Positions 40,324 through 48,626 of a stretch of DNA of 64,000 bases are shown one piece after another; the first letter of the stretch is position 1; the number at the start of each line of letters is the position of its first letter. The stretch covers positions 46,279-110,278 of the forward strand of contig NZ_RXLZ01000006.1 in NCBI RefSeq assembly GCF_003970865.1, read 5' to 3'. This DNA comes from Stenotrophomonas maltophilia. GTDB taxonomy: Bacteria; Pseudomonadota; Gammaproteobacteria; Xanthomonadales; Xanthomonadaceae. The translations under genes were made by a program, and so were the position numbers. A model generated the notes under the pieces. It did not search any database and was not told the DNA's origin. It saw only the letters and a list, made by a program, of their open reading frames with translations.

Positions 40324-41361
40324 ATGCTCAAGTTGACCCGCATTGCTGCCGTCGCCCTGATCGGGCTGGCCGTGCTGCTGGCGGTGATCGCCTTGATGAT
40401 CGGGCGCAAGCAGGCCGCGCCGGCCACGGTTGCCCCGGTCGCGCAGAGCGAAGCCCAGGCGATCACCGTGGTGGAGGCGGTGGCACGACTGCCGGCCGGC
40501 GAACCGATCTCTGCCAATGGACTGCGTCTCGCACAGCGCAGCGCCCCGGTTGCCGGCGCCGCCACCAGCATTTCCGCCGTAGTCGGAAAGGTTCCCGTGC
40601 AGGACATCGCCGAAGGCACGGCGATCAGCAGCAATGCACTCGCGCAGGGATTCTCGCTGCAGCTGCGCCCCGGGGAACGCGCACTCGCGGTCCCGGTCGA
40701 CGAGCTGGTGGGTGCCGGCAACCGCATCCTGCCGGGTGATTTCGTCGACGTGTTCCTCAACCTGCGCACTGCCCAATCCAACCCCAGCGGCCCGGCCGAG
40801 GCGGCACAGACGCGTCTGCTGTTGTCGCGCCTGCGCGTGCTCAGCTATGGCCAGCAGGACATCGCCCCGGCCAACCATGACGCTGTTGCCAGCAGTGAGA
40901 CCGATGCCCGCAACGATCCACGCGCCGCAGACATCACCGGAAGCAGCAGCACCCAGAGCACGGGCAGCGAGACCGCCCAGCCCGCACGCAGCGCGGTACT
41001 GGCGGTGCCGGTGGCCGATGCCAACCGGCTGCTGCTGGGTGCACAGCAGGGCAAGCTGTTCCTCGCCCTGCGCAACCCTGGCGATTCCGGCCAGCCCGAT
41101 CTGGCGCTGTTCCCGCAGGCACGCGGGGTGATTGATCCACTGCGTGGCCTGGATGCGGAACAGCAGCTCGCGCTGCAGCGGCCAGAGAATCACGCCTTTG
41201 CTGGCATCGACGGCGATGCATTGGCCGGCCGCAGCAACACGCCGGCGCGCAGCACCCAGGATGCCCCGGCACGTGCACCCGCACCGCGGCGCAGCGCCCC
41301 GCGCGCATCGGGCATCGAGATCATCCGAGGTGACAGCTCCGCCCCCCGTGGTTCCCTTTGA
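40324..41361 (+). CDS. cpaB: Flp pilus assembly protein CpaB/RcpC
   Basis: 345 residues: N-terminal membrane anchor (about residues 5-25), a SAF-like domain (about 45-115, VVEAVARLPAGEPISANGLRLAQR) and a CpaB C-domain (ALAVPVDELVGAGNRILPGDFVDVFLN). The tail is low-complexity and Pro/Ala/Arg-rich. It works in the periplasm alongside the secretin, with a possible glycan-binding SAF role. The ATG follows GGAG by about 9 bases. Confidence 0.92.
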   Translation: MLKLTRIAAVALIGLAVLLAVIALMIGRKQAAPATVAPVAQSEAQAITVVEAVARLPAGEPISANGLRLAQRSAPVAGAATSISAVVGKVPVQDIAEGTAISSNALAQGFSLQLRPGERALAVPVDELVGAGNRILPGDFVDVFLNLRTAQSNPSGPAEAAQTRLLLSRLRVLSYGQQDIAPANHDAVASSETDARNDPRAADITGSSSTQSTGSETAQPARSAVLAVPVADANRLLLGAQQGKLFLALRNPGDSGQPDLALFPQARGVIDPLRGLDAEQQLALQRPENHAFAGIDGDALAGRSNTPARSTQDAPARAPAPRRSAPRASGIEIIRGDSSAPRGSL

Positions 41362-41379
41362 CCTGCATCGAGCGCATCC

Positions 41380-42738
41380 ATGACCGAACGTCGCCGCAGT
41401 CCACGCCCTTCCCCCCGCCAGCGCTGGCTGGCCCTGCTGCTGGTGCTGCTGGCACCGGCGACGAGCGTGGCCGCCGACGACCTGGTGCTGCAGGCGCGTG
41501 AGCAACGCCCCTGGACTCTGCCGGGCGATCTGGAGCGGGTCGCCATTGCCGATCCGGGCGTGGCCGATATCGTGATGCTGCGCGGCCAGCGCCAGGCATT
41601 GCTGGTCGGCAAGGCGCCGGGCACCACCACGCTGCTGCTCTGGCACCGCAAGCAGGCCGAGCCACAGCGCCTGCAGGTACGGGTACAAAGCGCGGTGCAG
41701 GGTGCGGCCGATACCGGTACGAACGGGCTGGTATTCACCCAGCAGGACAATCAGGGCCTGCTGCAGGGAAGCACCGACAGTGTGCTGTCGCACATGCAGG
41801 AGCAGAAGACTGCCGCCATGGCCCTGGGCAAGGATGGCCTGCTTGCCGACGCATCCACGGTGAGCAGCGGCGGCGTGGTCCAGGTCGAGGTCAAGGTGGT
41901 CGAATTCAACAAGACCGCACTGAAGCAGATCGGCATCAGCTTCCAGAACCGCAATGGCAACTTCGCCTACGGCTTCGCCCGCCCGGGTGGCCAGCTGCCG
42001 GGCAACACCGGCATCCTGCCTGGCATGAAGGAAGGCAACTCCGGCAACGAAGCCGAATCGCCCATATCTTCGGCCTTCCGCCTGGTATTCGGCTCGACCA
42101 AGGGCCTGTGGAATGCCGACGTCGACCTGCTGCAGAGCAATGGCATGGCGCGTGTGCTGGCCGAGCCGACACTGGTTGCGCTGTCCGGGCAGAGCGCCAG
42201 TTTCCTGGCCGGCGGCGAGCTGCCGATCCTGGAACCGCAGGGGCTGGGCACCACTACGATCACCTACAAGCCCTTCGGCATCGGCCTGACGGTGACACCG
42301 ACGGTACTGGCGCCGAACCGCATTGCCCTGAAAGTCGCGCCGGAAGCCAGCGACCTGGACTACAGCAACGCCATCGCGCTCAACGGCGTGCAGATTCCCT
42401 CGATCACCACCCGCCGCGCCGACACCACGGTCGAGCTGGGCGATGGCGAGAGCTTCGTGATCGGCGGCCTGGTCAGTTCCAACGTGGTTTCCAGCGTCGG
42501 CAAGATTCCGCTGCTGGGTGACCTGCCGATCATCGGCTCGTTCTTCCGCAACTTCGACTACAAGCGCCAGGACAAGGAACTGGTGATCATCGTCACACCA
42601 CGCCTGGTGAAGCCGCTGGCACGCAACACCGAGCTGCCCCTGCCCGGCGACCGCGAAGCCAAGCCGCACATGCCCGAATGGGGCGCCTGGCTGCTGGGTC
42701 CGATCAGCCAGGACCCGGTGCCCGGCTTCTCACGCTGA
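41380..42738 (+). CDS. cpaC: Tad secretin CpaC/RcpA
   Basis: Outer-membrane secretin of 452 residues. The signal peptide ends near SVAA. A pilus-formation N-terminal domain (about residues 27-105, LEREVAIADPGVADIVMLRG-like) is followed by the secretin domain (about 160-415) with VEVKVVEFNKTALKQIGI, ARVLAEPTLVALSGQSASFLAGGE and the closing EFVIGGLVSSNVVSSVGKIPLLGDLPIIGSFFR-type lip motif. It forms the exit channel for the Flp pilus. It fits tightly between cpaB and tadZ. Confidence 0.93.
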   Translation: MTERRRSPRPSPRQRWLALLLVLLAPATSVAADDLVLQAREQRPWTLPGDLERVAIADPGVADIVMLRGQRQALLVGKAPGTTTLLLWHRKQAEPQRLQVRVQSAVQGAADTGTNGLVFTQQDNQGLLQGSTDSVLSHMQEQKTAAMALGKDGLLADASTVSSGGVVQVEVKVVEFNKTALKQIGISFQNRNGNFAYGFARPGGQLPGNTGILPGMKEGNSGNEAESPISSAFRLVFGSTKGLWNADVDLLQSNGMARVLAEPTLVALSGQSASFLAGGELPILEPQGLGTTTITYKPFGIGLTVTPTVLAPNRIALKVAPEASDLDYSNAIALNGVQIPSITTRRADTTVELGDGESFVIGGLVSSNVVSSVGKIPLLGDLPIIGSFFRNFDYKRQDKELVIIVTPRLVKPLARNTELPLPGDREAKPHMPEWGAWLLGPISQDPVPGFSR

Positions 42739-42810
42739 TTCCATGATGCCTGCGATACCACGCCCATGCCCTACGCCACTGCCCAGCCGCTGCATCCGCA
42801 AGGACCGCCG

Positions 42811-44022
42811 ATGAACCTGGTCCTGTACGGAATGGATCGCGAACTGCTGCCGCGGCTGGCGGCCAAACTGCCGCCGACCACCACCCTGCACTGGCAGGAC
42901 AGCAGTACGCCGACCTCCGCCCAGGACCTGCAACGCGGGCCGCAGAGCCTTGTGCTGCTCGATTTCCGCCCCGAACATGCTGCCGCCTCCAGCGTGCTGG
43001 CGCAGCAACTGCAACAGACAGAGCCGGATCTGGCATTGGTTGCCGTCGGTGCCACCAGTGCCGGCCAGGTGGAAGGTGTCGTCATCGCATTGCGGGCGGG
43101 CCTGCGTGATGTGCTGGACCTGGACAGCGACAACGTCGGCATCGAGGCCGCGCTGCGTCGCGCCCTGTCGCCACGACCGGCCGCCGCCGCGCAACACGCA
43201 CACAAGGCGCGCCTGATCGTGCTGCTGGGCGTGCGCGCCGGGGTCGGCACCAGTACGCTGGCCGCACATCTTTCGGTGCTGGCTCAGCAGACCCGTGCGC
43301 TGGCACAGGGCGAGGCACTGCTGCAGGACGGCCTGCTGATGGAGCTGGCCCAGCCTTCGGGTGACCTTGCGCTGTACCTCAACCTGGACAGCCGCTTCCA
43401 TTACGAAGACGCGCTGCGCAACGCCAGCCGCATCGACGCCACGCTCGCCCGCACGGCCATGGCCCGTCACGATTCCGGGCTGGTGCTGCTGGACCGCGCC
43501 AGCGGCAGCGATGCGGTGCCGCCGTCCGATCCGGGTGCCCTGCTGCAGCGCCTGCGCACTGTGTTCGCCAGCGTGCTGTGTGATGCCGGTGGCTGCCCGC
43601 TGCGTCAGCTGCCACCGCTGCTGCTGGACCAGGCCGACGAGATCTGGCTGGTCACCGATGCCTCCATCGCCACGCTGGTGTCGCTCGACCAGGCACTGAA
43701 GCACCTTGCCGGGCAGCGCGAACGCGAGAAGCGCCTGCAGCTGGTGATCAACCGCCACGATGACAGCAGCGGCATGAGCCCGGAGCAGATCGCGCGCCGC
43801 TTCGAGGTGCCCCTGCTGGCCACGCTTCCCGAGCGACCGCGCGTGCGCCTGGCTGCCAGCCAGGGCCACCTGCTGCTGCAGGATGCGCCGCGCGACCCCT
43901 ACCTGCGTGCCCTCGCCCCGCTGGTTTCGCGCCTGGACCCGGCTGCCTGCCCGGTCCAGGCGCAGGGCCTGCGGGAAAGACTCTCCCTTGCCCTGGGTGG
44001 ATCGCAATGGAAGACAAGGTAA
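42811..44022 (+). CDS. tadZ: TadZ/CpaE-like pilus localisation ATPase
   Basis: 403 residues. A response-receiver-like N-domain (about residues 1-120) is followed by a ParA/MinD-type domain. The nucleotide loop reads GVRAGVGTSTLAAHL (about residues 140-154): the deviant Walker A has Gly-Val-Gly but Thr replaces the usual Lys before Ser-Thr. TadZ family members direct the pilus machine to a cell pole. The ATG at 42811 with AAGGA 6 bases upstream is preferred to an ATG 45 bases earlier that lacks a ribosome site. It overlaps cpaF by 16 bp. Confidence 0.88.
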   Translation: MNLVLYGMDRELLPRLAAKLPPTTTLHWQDSSTPTSAQDLQRGPQSLVLLDFRPEHAAASSVLAQQLQQTEPDLALVAVGATSAGQVEGVVIALRAGLRDVLDLDSDNVGIEAALRRALSPRPAAAAQHAHKARLIVLLGVRAGVGTSTLAAHLSVLAQQTRALAQGEALLQDGLLMELAQPSGDLALYLNLDSRFHYEDALRNASRIDATLARTAMARHDSGLVLLDRASGSDAVPPSDPGALLQRLRTVFASVLCDAGGCPLRQLPPLLLDQADEIWLVTDASIATLVSLDQALKHLAGQREREKRLQLVINRHDDSSGMSPEQIARRFEVPLLATLPERPRVRLAASQGHLLLQDAPRDPYLRALAPLVSRLDPAACPVQAQGLRERLSLALGGSQWKTR

Positions 44023-45356
44023 CCCCGTTCCCGCATGCCGTTGCCCGGCCGGTGCTGCCCGAAAGCGCGCCGGGCCACCAGCCGTTCGCGCAGACCGAGC
44101 AGTACCAGAAGGTGCTGTCGGCCGCACATGAGCATCTGCTCAACAGCATCGAGGACGAGCGGATCGACATCGATTCCTGGGCCCCCGACACCATCGCCCG
44201 CTGGGTGCAGGTGCAGACGGTGGGCTTCATCCAGGAGTGGCGCATCCCGATCAACGAAGAGGAAATGCAGGTGGTCGCCGAGGGCCTGGTCAAGGAGCTG
44301 ACCGGCTTCGGCCCGCTGGACGACCTGCTGCACGACCCGTCCATCGAAGACATCCTGATCAACGGTTTCAAGGATGTGCACGTGTCCCAGGGCGGCCAGC
44401 TCAAGCGGGCCACCCAGCGCTTCACCGACGATACGCATCTGCTGCGCATCCTGCGCCGCATCCTCGCCCCGCTTGGGCGCCGGCTGGATGATTCCAATCC
44501 GATGGTCGATGCGCGCCTGCCCAACGGCGGCCGCCTCAACGCGATCATCTCGCCACTGGCGGTGGACGGACCGATGGTGTCCATCCGCAAGTTCCGCAAG
44601 GATCCGTTCACGCCCGATGAACTGCTGGCCAAGGGCACCTTCGATGCGCCGATGCAGGCCTTGCTGAAGGCGATGGTGCTGGGCCGCTGCAACATCCTGG
44701 TGTCCGGCGGCACCAGCTCGGGCAAGACCTCGCTGCTGAACGCCCTGGCCAGCTACGTTCCCGCGAACGAGCGCGTGATCACTGTCGAGGACACCGCCGA
44801 ACTCTCGCTCAACCACCCGCATGTGGTTCGTCTGGAAAGCCGTATCGGTGGCGCCGAAGGCCACGGTGCGGTCAGCATCCGCGATCTGGTCCGCAACAGC
44901 CTGCGCATGCGCCCCGACCGCATCGTGGTCGGCGAGGTGCGCGGCGCCGAGGTGCTGGAAATGCTGCAGGCGATGAACACCGGCCACGACGGCTCGATGG
45001 CGACCATCCATGCCAACTCACCGCGCGACTGCCTGTACCGGATCGAGATGCTGGCCGGCTTTGCCGGCTTCCAGGGCAGCGAGGACAGCCTGCGCCGGCA
45101 GATCGCCAGTGCCATCGACTTCATCGTGCAGATCTCGCGCCTGGGCAGCGGCCGCCGCGTGCTGGTCTCGATCACCGAGATCACCGGTGTCAGCGACAAC
45201 CTGATCACCACCCAGGAAATGTTCCGCCACGAACTGCAGATCGACGGCAACGGCAAGGAAACCGACCGCTGGATCGGGCTGGGCTTCCACCCGCACTCGC
45301 ACAAGCTGGAGCCGTTCCGCCAGCAGCTGCGTGAATCGCTCTACGGAGACTTCTGA
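44007..45356 (+). CDS. cpaF: Tad pilus motor ATPase CpaF/TadA
   Basis: Cytoplasmic secretion ATPase of 449 residues (GspE/VirB11 superfamily). Walker A SGGTSSGKTSLLNAL (about residues 232-246), Walker B-like RIVVGEVRGAE, Asp-box VEDTAELS and His-box GHDGSMATIHANSP are all present. The N-domain (about residues 60-210) has FGPLDDLLHDPSIEDILING, typical of CpaF. It powers both extension and retraction in the Tad system. Confidence 0.95.
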   Translation: MEDKVTPFPHAVARPVLPESAPGHQPFAQTEQYQKVLSAAHEHLLNSIEDERIDIDSWAPDTIARWVQVQTVGFIQEWRIPINEEEMQVVAEGLVKELTGFGPLDDLLHDPSIEDILINGFKDVHVSQGGQLKRATQRFTDDTHLLRILRRILAPLGRRLDDSNPMVDARLPNGGRLNAIISPLAVDGPMVSIRKFRKDPFTPDELLAKGTFDAPMQALLKAMVLGRCNILVSGGTSSGKTSLLNALASYVPANERVITVEDTAELSLNHPHVVRLESRIGGAEGHGAVSIRDLVRNSLRMRPDRIVVGEVRGAEVLEMLQAMNTGHDGSMATIHANSPRDCLYRIEMLAGFAGFQGSEDSLRRQIASAIDFIVQISRLGSGRRVLVSITEITGVSDNLITTQEMFRHELQIDGNGKETDRWIGLGFHPHSHKLEPFRQQLRESLYGDF

Positions 45357-45358
45357 GC

Positions 45359-46315
45359 ATGGGCACCGGCGCGCTGCTGGGCGTGTTGAGCATCATCGCG
45401 GTGCTGCTGGCGCTGGCGGCGTGGCTGTGGGGCACCGCCAGCAGCCGTGAACAACGACAGGTTTCATTGCGCCACGCCGAGCAGCAGCTTTCGCGTGGAA
45501 GCGCCACGGGCGGAGCACCCGCCGGGCCGTCCGTCACCGCTGCCAACGATCCGGCGCGGCCTGCCGGCGGCGGGCGCCGCGTGCTGCCGCTGGATGGCCT
45601 GCTGCAGCGCGCCGGCCTGCAGACCGGCTGGAAAATTCCAATCATGCTGCTGGTGCCGGGGCTGGTACTGTCGGTGGTCGCGATGCTGCGGCTGGGCACC
45701 GCGTGGATGTTTCCGCTGACCCTGCTGCTGTACCTGCTTGGCTGCTGGCTGTGGGTGATGCGGCGGACCACGAAGCTGCGTGCGCAACTGCTGCATCAGC
45801 TGCCGGACTTCCTCGACAACCTGGTGCGGCTGACTGCACTGGGCAACAGCCTGCAGGCCGCGTTCCAGGTTGCATCGATGCAGACCAGCGCGCCGTTGCG
45901 CGGGCTGCTGGACACCACGGTGCGCTTTGCGCGCAGCGGCATGGAGCTGGACCGTGCACTCGCACAGGCCTCGCATCCCTATCGCATGGATGTACTGAAG
46001 GTACTGTCGGTGGTGATCGGTGTCAGCGTGCGCATCGGCGGCCGCTCCGACCAGATCCTGCAGCGCATGGGCGATTTCATGCGCGATCTGGAACAGGCCC
46101 AGCAGGAGCTTGCAGCGACGACCTCGGAGACGCGGATGTCAGCGTGGGTGCTGGGCCTGTTGCCACCGGCCTGCGCGGTATTGATGGCGATCACCAGCCC
46201 GGACTTCTTCCAGCCGGTGCTGCACGACCCGCTTGGCCACAAGATCCTGCTGCTTGCACTGGGCATGGAGCTTGTCGGTGGCTTCCTGCTGTATCGCCTG
46301 GCCAAGTCGCTATGA
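45359..46315 (+). CDS. tadB: Tad inner-membrane platform protein TadB
   Basis: 318 residues with a T2SS-F domain (about residues 150-275: LLHQLPDFLDNLVRLTALGNSLQAAFQ, GRSDQILQRMGDFMRDLEQAQQELAATTSETRMSAWVLG). Membrane helices flank it (residues 5-22, 88-125 and 260-310). It forms the membrane platform on which the ATPase acts, paired with TadC. It starts 2 bases after cpaF. Confidence 0.93.
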   Translation: MGTGALLGVLSIIAVLLALAAWLWGTASSREQRQVSLRHAEQQLSRGSATGGAPAGPSVTAANDPARPAGGGRRVLPLDGLLQRAGLQTGWKIPIMLLVPGLVLSVVAMLRLGTAWMFPLTLLLYLLGCWLWVMRRTTKLRAQLLHQLPDFLDNLVRLTALGNSLQAAFQVASMQTSAPLRGLLDTTVRFARSGMELDRALAQASHPYRMDVLKVLSVVIGVSVRIGGRSDQILQRMGDFMRDLEQAQQELAATTSETRMSAWVLGLLPPACAVLMAITSPDFFQPVLHDPLGHKILLLALGMELVGGFLLYRLAKSL

Positions 46316-46343
46316 ATCACCCTCGCCCCACCGGAGACAACCG

Positions 46344-47279
46344 ATGAGCGCCAGCGCCTGGTTCGCCCTCTCCCTGCTCGTGCTGGCTGCCGGTATCGCC
46401 CTGCTCGGTATCGGCGGCTGGGTACGCAGCCATCGTGAGCAGCGTACAACGGCCACCTTGAAGACCGCCCTGCAGCCGCGCGAGGAGTCCCGTGACACCG
46501 AACCTGCACGGCACGATTCACTGGGCTGGCTCGAACGCTTCGGCCGTGCCCTCAGCGGCGGTCGCCTGGAAACGGCATTGCTGGCCAATGAAGACCGTCT
46601 GCTGTTGGATCTGGCCGGGTGGAACACCCGCCGTGGTACGGCCATCTACCTCGGCCTGCGCCTGCTGCTGGCCGTGCTGGTACTGGCACTGGTGCTGACA
46701 TTCAGCAGCGTCACGGGGCTGGCCAGGATCATGGTGATCATCGGCGCCCTGGCCGCTGGCCTGCTGCTGCCCAAGTTCATTCTCTCGTCCTGGGTGAAGC
46801 GGCGCCGGCGCGCGGTCGACAACGAGCTGCCGCTGCTGATCGACCTGCTGCGCCTGCTGCAGGGCGTGGGCTTCAGCATGGACCAGAGCCTGCAGACACT
46901 CGGCGACAAGCTGCGCGATGCATTGCCGGTCCTCGGCGGCGAGCTGCAGGAGGCCAACGTCGCCTATACCCATGGCCGCACGCGCGCGCAGTCGCTGCGC
47001 CGGCTGAGCGAGGTCTATGCCGACGATGACCTGACCAGCCTGATGCAGCTGATCCTGCAGGTGCACGCCCATGGCGGCGCGGTACAGGAGCCGCTGCGGC
47101 AGTTCAGCATCCGCCTGCGCGAACAGCGTCGCAACACGCTGAAGGAAAAGGTCGGCAAGCTCTCGGTGAAGATGACCGTGGTGATGATGCTGACCCTGCT
47201 GCCAGCGCTGATGCTGGTCCTTGCCGGCCCGGCGCTGGTCGCGCTGGCCACCACCATGTCCAAGATGGGGTCCCCCTGA
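46344..47279 (+). CDS. tadC: Tad inner-membrane platform protein TadC
   Basis: 311 residues. The T2SS-F domain is about residues 155-280 (ELPLLIDLLRLLQGVGFSMDQSLQTLGD, LTSLMQLILQVHAHGGAVQEPLRQFS) with membrane helices at the N-terminus, about residues 100-150 and the C-terminus. The ATG at 46344 with GGAG 8 bases upstream gives the standard N-terminal helix. The stop is shared with the tadD start (TGATG). Confidence 0.92.
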   Translation: MSASAWFALSLLVLAAGIALLGIGGWVRSHREQRTTATLKTALQPREESRDTEPARHDSLGWLERFGRALSGGRLETALLANEDRLLLDLAGWNTRRGTAIYLGLRLLLAVLVLALVLTFSSVTGLARIMVIIGALAAGLLLPKFILSSWVKRRRRAVDNELPLLIDLLRLLQGVGFSMDQSLQTLGDKLRDALPVLGGELQEANVAYTHGRTRAQSLRRLSEVYADDDLTSLMQLILQVHAHGGAVQEPLRQFSIRLREQRRNTLKEKVGKLSVKMTVVMMLTLLPALMLVLAGPALVALATTMSKMGSP

Positions 47280-48163
47280 TGCCTGCCCTGCGCACTTCCT
47301 GCCTGATTGTTGCCCTGGCCGCCGTTGCCGGCGCCAGCGGCTGTGCATCGACCACGCCGAAGTACCTGCGCGCGCCCAGCCTGGCCGCGCCCGAACCGGC
47401 GCCGCAGGACAGCCGCAATGCCTACCTGGAACTGATCGAGCGCATGCAGCAGCAAGGCGCATGGTATGCCTCGCTCGCCCACGTCGACGCCTTCCGCCAG
47501 CGCTACGGTGATCCGCCGGCATTGCGCCTGCTGCAGGCCGACGCGCTGCGCGAGACCGGCCAGGCCGATGCGGCGATCACCCTGTACCGCGATCTTTCCA
47601 GTGGCCCCCAGGCCGCCGCGGCCGCCCATGGCCTGGGCCTGATTGCCGCGCGCCGCGACGACGACGCCGGCAGTGAGCAGGCCCTGGCGCGGGCGACCGA
47701 ACTGCAGCCCTTGAATACAAGCTATCTCGGCGACCTCGGCTATGCGCGGCTGCGCGCCGGACAGTTCGAGCGCGCACGCGAACCCTTGGCCAAGGCGCTG
47801 GAGCTGTCGCCGGGCAATGCCAAGGCCACCGCCAACCTCGCCCTGTGGGCGGTGCTGCGTGGCGACACCGCCACCGCCGAACGCCTCGCCCAGCAGGCCA
47901 ACCTCAACGAGGACACCCGGCTCAGCATCCAGCAGCAGGCGGCACAGATCCGTGCCCGCCTGCAGCAGCGCCAGGCCGCAGCGGCAGCTGCCGCAGTCGT
48001 GCCGGCCCCTGCACGTGCTCCCGCCAGTAACCCTCCCGGCGCCACGCGACTGGCGGCGGAACCACGCCGCGACAGCCGCGATGAGCGCGATCCGCAGCGC
48101 CTGCCGCCCTCGATGCTGGAACGCTTCAGCGCCTCCGACCACCCGAACGGGAACACACCATGA
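47279..48163 (+). CDS. tadD: TPR lipoprotein TadD
   Basis: 294 residues. The signal peptide has a lipobox GASGC (Cys about residue 22). TPR-like helical repeats occupy about residues 45-215 (LRLLQADALRETGQADAAITLYRDL, YLGDLGYARLRAGQFERAREPLAKALELSPGNAKATANLALWAVLRG). The C-terminal 60 residues are Ala/Pro/Arg-rich and probably disordered. TadD helps secretin assembly or stability. Confidence 0.9.
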   Translation: MPALRTSCLIVALAAVAGASGCASTTPKYLRAPSLAAPEPAPQDSRNAYLELIERMQQQGAWYASLAHVDAFRQRYGDPPALRLLQADALRETGQADAAITLYRDLSSGPQAAAAAHGLGLIAARRDDDAGSEQALARATELQPLNTSYLGDLGYARLRAGQFERAREPLAKALELSPGNAKATANLALWAVLRGDTATAERLAQQANLNEDTRLSIQQQAAQIRARLQQRQAAAAAAAVVPAPARAPASNPPGATRLAAEPRRDSRDERDPQRLPPSMLERFSASDHPNGNTP

Positions 48164-48618
48164 CCGCGACGCCCCTGACCCGACGCCTGCTGCCCGTTCT
48201 GATCTGCCTGTTACCGGCCGCCGCCGCGCAGGCGCAGCAACAGCCGCTGACCGGGCAGATGCTTGGCGGCAGCACGCCGGCTGCGCCGGCTTCGCAACCG
48301 CTGCAGTCCGAATCACTGGCCACCGTGGACCTGGCGACCCCGCCGGCACCGGTGCCGCAGGCCGCGCCTGCGGCGGTGGCCATCACCGAGGGCAGTGCTG
48401 CAGCCGCGCGACCCAGCCGCAGCCAGATCGGCGATACCACGCGCAACCTGTTCCGCCTGCAGGCATCGGGACAACAGGCCGGGCAGCACCTGCCGATCCT
48501 TGGCGACCAGGCGACGCTGAGCTACACCCGCTACATGAAGAGCTTCGAACACGAGATCCCGGACTTCTTTGAAACCGATGTCGCCAAGTCCAAGGGATCA
48601 TCCTCATCCGGACGCTGA
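48160..48618 (+). CDS. DUF3613 protein of the Tad operon
   Basis: Exported protein of 152 residues. The signal peptide ends AAAQAQ. A Pro/Ala-rich linker follows (to about residue 85), then the DUF3613 module (IGDTTRNLFRLQASGQQAG and LSYTRYMKSFEHEIPDFF, about residues 88-140). I know this domain only as an associate of Tad clusters; its function is not established. It overlaps tadD by 4 bp, so it is part of the system. It could be a small periplasmic helper of the secretin or of TadG. Confidence 0.82.
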   Translation: MTATPLTRRLLPVLICLLPAAAAQAQQQPLTGQMLGGSTPAAPASQPLQSESLATVDLATPPAPVPQAAPAAVAITEGSAAAARPSRSQIGDTTRNLFRLQASGQQAGQHLPILGDQATLSYTRYMKSFEHEIPDFFETDVAKSKGSSSSGR

Positions 48619-48626
48619 GGTAGGCC

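Noticed and set aside
42766..42810. ATG 42766 as tadZ start
   Set aside because: No ribosome binding site there, while ATG 42811 has AAGGA at the right distance.
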